Source of the DNA: JAPLJU01 sp036725345
Lineage (GTDB): Bacteria > Desulfobacterota > Syntrophia > Syntrophales > UBA2192
Reading direction: 5' to 3'
Length of the DNA: 64,000 bases
Assembly: GCA_036725345.1 (NCBI GenBank)
Contig: DAIMEJ010000003.1
Location: 1-64,000, forward strand
Notes under the pieces: model-generated
Databases searched by the model: none
What the model was told of the DNA's origin: nothing
The model's input: only the letters and a program-made list of their open reading frames with translations
In this document: piece after piece, positions 62,046 through 64,000 of the stretch
Layout of the letters: the number at the start of each line of letters is the position of its first letter
Position numbering within the stretch: the first letter of the stretch is position 1
Program-made: the position numbers and the translations under genes

Positions 62046-64000
62046 CTAGAGGGCCTTGTCCCTGCGCGCGGCTCCGCGGTCCGGCTGTTTCTTTTTCAGC
62101 AGAAAAACGATGCGTTCCGGAACAGGGACGTAGGAATAGAAATTTTTCCTCTGTTGAATCCCCTGGACAAAATCCAGAACAGCCTGACTGCCGATGCCCT
62201 GAAGCAGAAGGTCTCTCGCCTCCGCAAACTCCCGGTCTTTGCCGGCGGCGTCATGAAGATCCATCAGCGCCAGGTACGCGTAGTTTCTGTCGGCTCTTTT
62301 CTGCAGATAATATCCCCAGTATGAAGCCGATTCGGCATAGAGCCCTTTCCGGCGAAGGGCTTCAGCGATGATGGTCAGGGGCGAACTGTGGTCTTCCGCC
62401 AGGTCCAGGGCTTTCCGGCTCGACGCCATCGCCCCGTCAAGGTCCCCCTCCTTCAAAAGAATCAAAGCGTGATTGCTGTGGTAATCCGTGTTTCCGGGTT
62501 TCAGGGCTATGGCCTTGACGATCGTCGCTTCGGCCGCATCGAAATCCCCTTTCTTCAGAAACAACATGGCCATTCCATTGTAATACTCGTGCGTGGTGGC
62601 GTATTCCAGGGACTTCGTGTAACAGGTCCTGGCTTTCTCTTCGTCCCCGCTCATGTCCAGGTAAATGTTACCGACGTAGCAGTGGTAGATCGCGGGCTCC
62701 GCCCGGTTGATCCACCGATCCGATTTGAGGGCTGCCTGAAATTCCTCGAGCGCCCGTTCGTAATTCCCCTCCATGAGAAGTACTTTTCCGAGCAGGGCTC
62801 GCACGCGGCTGGACCGCGGGGTTTTCTCGACATTGTCCATCCACAGGGTCTTTTCGTCGGCCAGGACATCGTTTCGTTTGTAGGTTGTCAGGCCCTGAAG
62901 GGCAAGCATGACGGCGACGGCTACGATCAACAGCCGCCGGATAATCTGCTTGTCGGTGCAATGATCATAGACATGGACCATGAGGATGGCGACGGGCACA
63001 AAGAGGAACATGGAAGGTATGTAATTCCGGTGCTCGTAGGCGAGTTCCAGCGGCAGGATGGAACCCTCGATGACGTGATTGAGGAAGAAAAAGAGGACAC
63101 AGAAGGAAATCAGGGGCCATCGGCGCGCTTTCAGCAGGGCGCCGCCGATGATGAGCGCCATACCCAGAATAGCGGCCGCCGTCGTCCAGGGTTCGAAGAG
63201 CGAGCGGGAGACATGAACATCGTAGAAAAAGGCAAGCCGGGTGGGTACGGGGTAAAACAGGAGCGTGAGGTAAAGGAAAATGACCCTGGGCTGCGTCAGC
63301 AGCCGCTCCACCAGAGTGAAATACCGGGTCTGGTAACCCTCGATGACGGGCTTGAAATCGATCCACCAGAGCCCAAGAAGGACGGCGGCCAGCATGGGTA
63401 TGGCGATGATTTTCAAGTTTTTCTTTATATTTTCCGTGCTCAACCCCTGGATAAGGAATAGATCATACAGGAAGAGGATGACCGGCAGCATGAGGGCGTT
63501 TTCCTTGGAGCCGAAGGACAGAAGAAAAGAAGCACCGCAGAGCCCGTAGAACAGGATGCTGTGCTGACGGTCTTGAGAGGTTCTTCCCCTGATGTAAGCA
63601 AACATGGCCAAAAGGAAAAAAAGGCCCGCCATGCTCGACATCCTCTGGATGAGGTAGGTGACGGCGGTTACCTGCACGGGATTGACCGACCACAGGAGTG
63701 TGGCGAGAAAGGAAATGGTGAAGGAACTCCGGCCGTATTCCTCCCGGAGGAGAGGGAGATTCAGCGTGCGGTGGATGACGAGGAAAAGGAGAAAGGACGA
63801 GAGGAGATGGAGAGTGACATTGACGACATGGTAACCGAACACATCCAATCGCCCGAAATAGTAATTGAGGCCGAAACTCAAGCGGGCCGCGGGTCTTGAA
63901 ATATGCCCGAGAAAATAGAGGGTATTCTTCAACTCCGTCCAGGAGAGGTTTTTTAAATGCACCTGCCGGTTGTTGACGATGTTGTCAAAATCGTCAAAAT
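62046..64000 (-). CDS. GT-C/TPR membrane protein (TMTC-like), copy 2 (5' end beyond window)
   Basis: This paralogue of the gene at 59824 is cut by the window edge. The frame stays open to position 64000 and shows FDDFDNIVNNRQVHLKNLSW, matching the DD loop of copy 1, so the gene clearly starts outside. Shared marks include GSKENALMLPVILFLYDLF, IEGSILPLELAYEHRNYIPS and a C-terminal TPR region (YERALEEFQAALKSD; DLDGAMASSRKALDL). The order and gap make a tandem duplication likely. Role as for copy 1: a candidate O-glycosyltransferase. Confidence 0.82.
   Translation of the reverse strand, partial: FDDFDNIVNNRQVHLKNLSWTELKNTLYFLGHISRPAARLSFGLNYYFGRLDVFGYHVVNVTLHLLSSFLLFLVIHRTLNLPLLREEYGRSSFTISFLATLLWSVNPVQVTAVTYLIQRMSSMAGLFFLLAMFAYIRGRTSQDRQHSILFYGLCGASFLLSFGSKENALMLPVILFLYDLFLIQGLSTENIKKNLKIIAIPMLAAVLLGLWWIDFKPVIEGYQTRYFTLVERLLTQPRVIFLYLTLLFYPVPTRLAFFYDVHVSRSLFEPWTTAAAILGMALIIGGALLKARRWPLISFCVLFFFLNHVIEGSILPLELAYEHRNYIPSMFLFVPVAILMVHVYDHCTDKQIIRRLLIVAVAVMLALQGLTTYKRNDVLADEKTLWMDNVEKTPRSSRVRALLGKVLLMEGNYERALEEFQAALKSDRWINRAEPAIYHCYVGNIYLDMSGDEEKARTCYTKSLEYATTHEYYNGMAMLFLKKGDFDAAEATIVKAIALKPGNTDYHSNHALILLKEGDLDGAMASSRKALDLAEDHSSPLTIIAEALRRKGLYAESASYWGYYLQKRADRNYAYLALMDLHDAAGKDREFAEARDLLLQGIGSQAVLDFVQGIQQRKNFYSYVPVPERIVFLLKKKQPDRGAARRDKAL

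Overview
The window looks like a GC-rich, Gram-negative chromosome from Desulfobacterota (former Deltaproteobacteria), most likely a Syntrophales-like lineage. Supporting signs are LPS genes (lpxC, rfaE2), an NtrY/NtrX pair, several sigma-54 elements, a LonC-type protease, a UPF0182 membrane protein, and an archaeal-style ThiD-ThiN/Thi4/ThiC thiamine operon. The taxon is inferred from gene content alone.

Layout. 1-400: end of an rRNA operon (23S 3' end, 5S, terminator). 470-6240 (+): a small GlsB/YeaQ-type membrane protein, then yebC-ruvC-ruvA-ruvB, queH and lpxC; the gaps hold foldable interspersed repeats and a sigma-54-like site before lpxC. 6400-9784 (+): the NtrY sensor kinase and an NAD-dependent sugar epimerase. 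9850-24870 (-): a long run of housekeeping genes, reading rsfS, comF, rfaE2, dksA, priA, fmt, rsmB, a glyoxalase-II-like hydrolase, purC, a small helical protein with dnaJ, a LonC-like protease, a DUF3568 lipoprotein and ntrX. 25100-34290 (+): a TIM-barrel isomerase, UDP-glucose dehydrogenase, two peptide-type ABC permeases, a small protein, tatD, then a TPP-riboswitch-controlled thiamine operon (thiDN, thi4, thiC). 34400-47311 (mixed strands): an acyltransferase, an RlmL-like rRNA methyltransferase, UPF0182, a SPOR/NlpC-P60 lipoprotein, a hotdog thioesterase, azlC/azlD with xth, a YbaK deacylase, a membrane protein, three tandem Hsp20 genes, an RNase Z-like hydrolase and YjbQ.

47800-64000 is the most specialised region. 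It encodes a type IV pilus machine whose gene order (PilM/N fusion, PilO, PilP-like, MshL-type secretin, ExeA/MshM-type AAA protein, MshE-type ATPase, MshG-type platform) resembles MSHA pilus loci. A membrane-anchored sigma-54 activator without a receiver domain follows, then a pilin gene with a sigma-54-like site upstream and a strong terminator. Two tandem paralogous membrane proteins of the GT-C/TPR (TMTC-like) kind run convergently towards the pilin; the second runs off the window. I infer one module: assembly machine, dedicated regulator, pilin and candidate pilin glycosyltransferases.

I saw no tRNA, CRISPR array, insertion sequence, prophage or integrase. Mobile-looking DNA is limited to short palindromic intergenic repeats.
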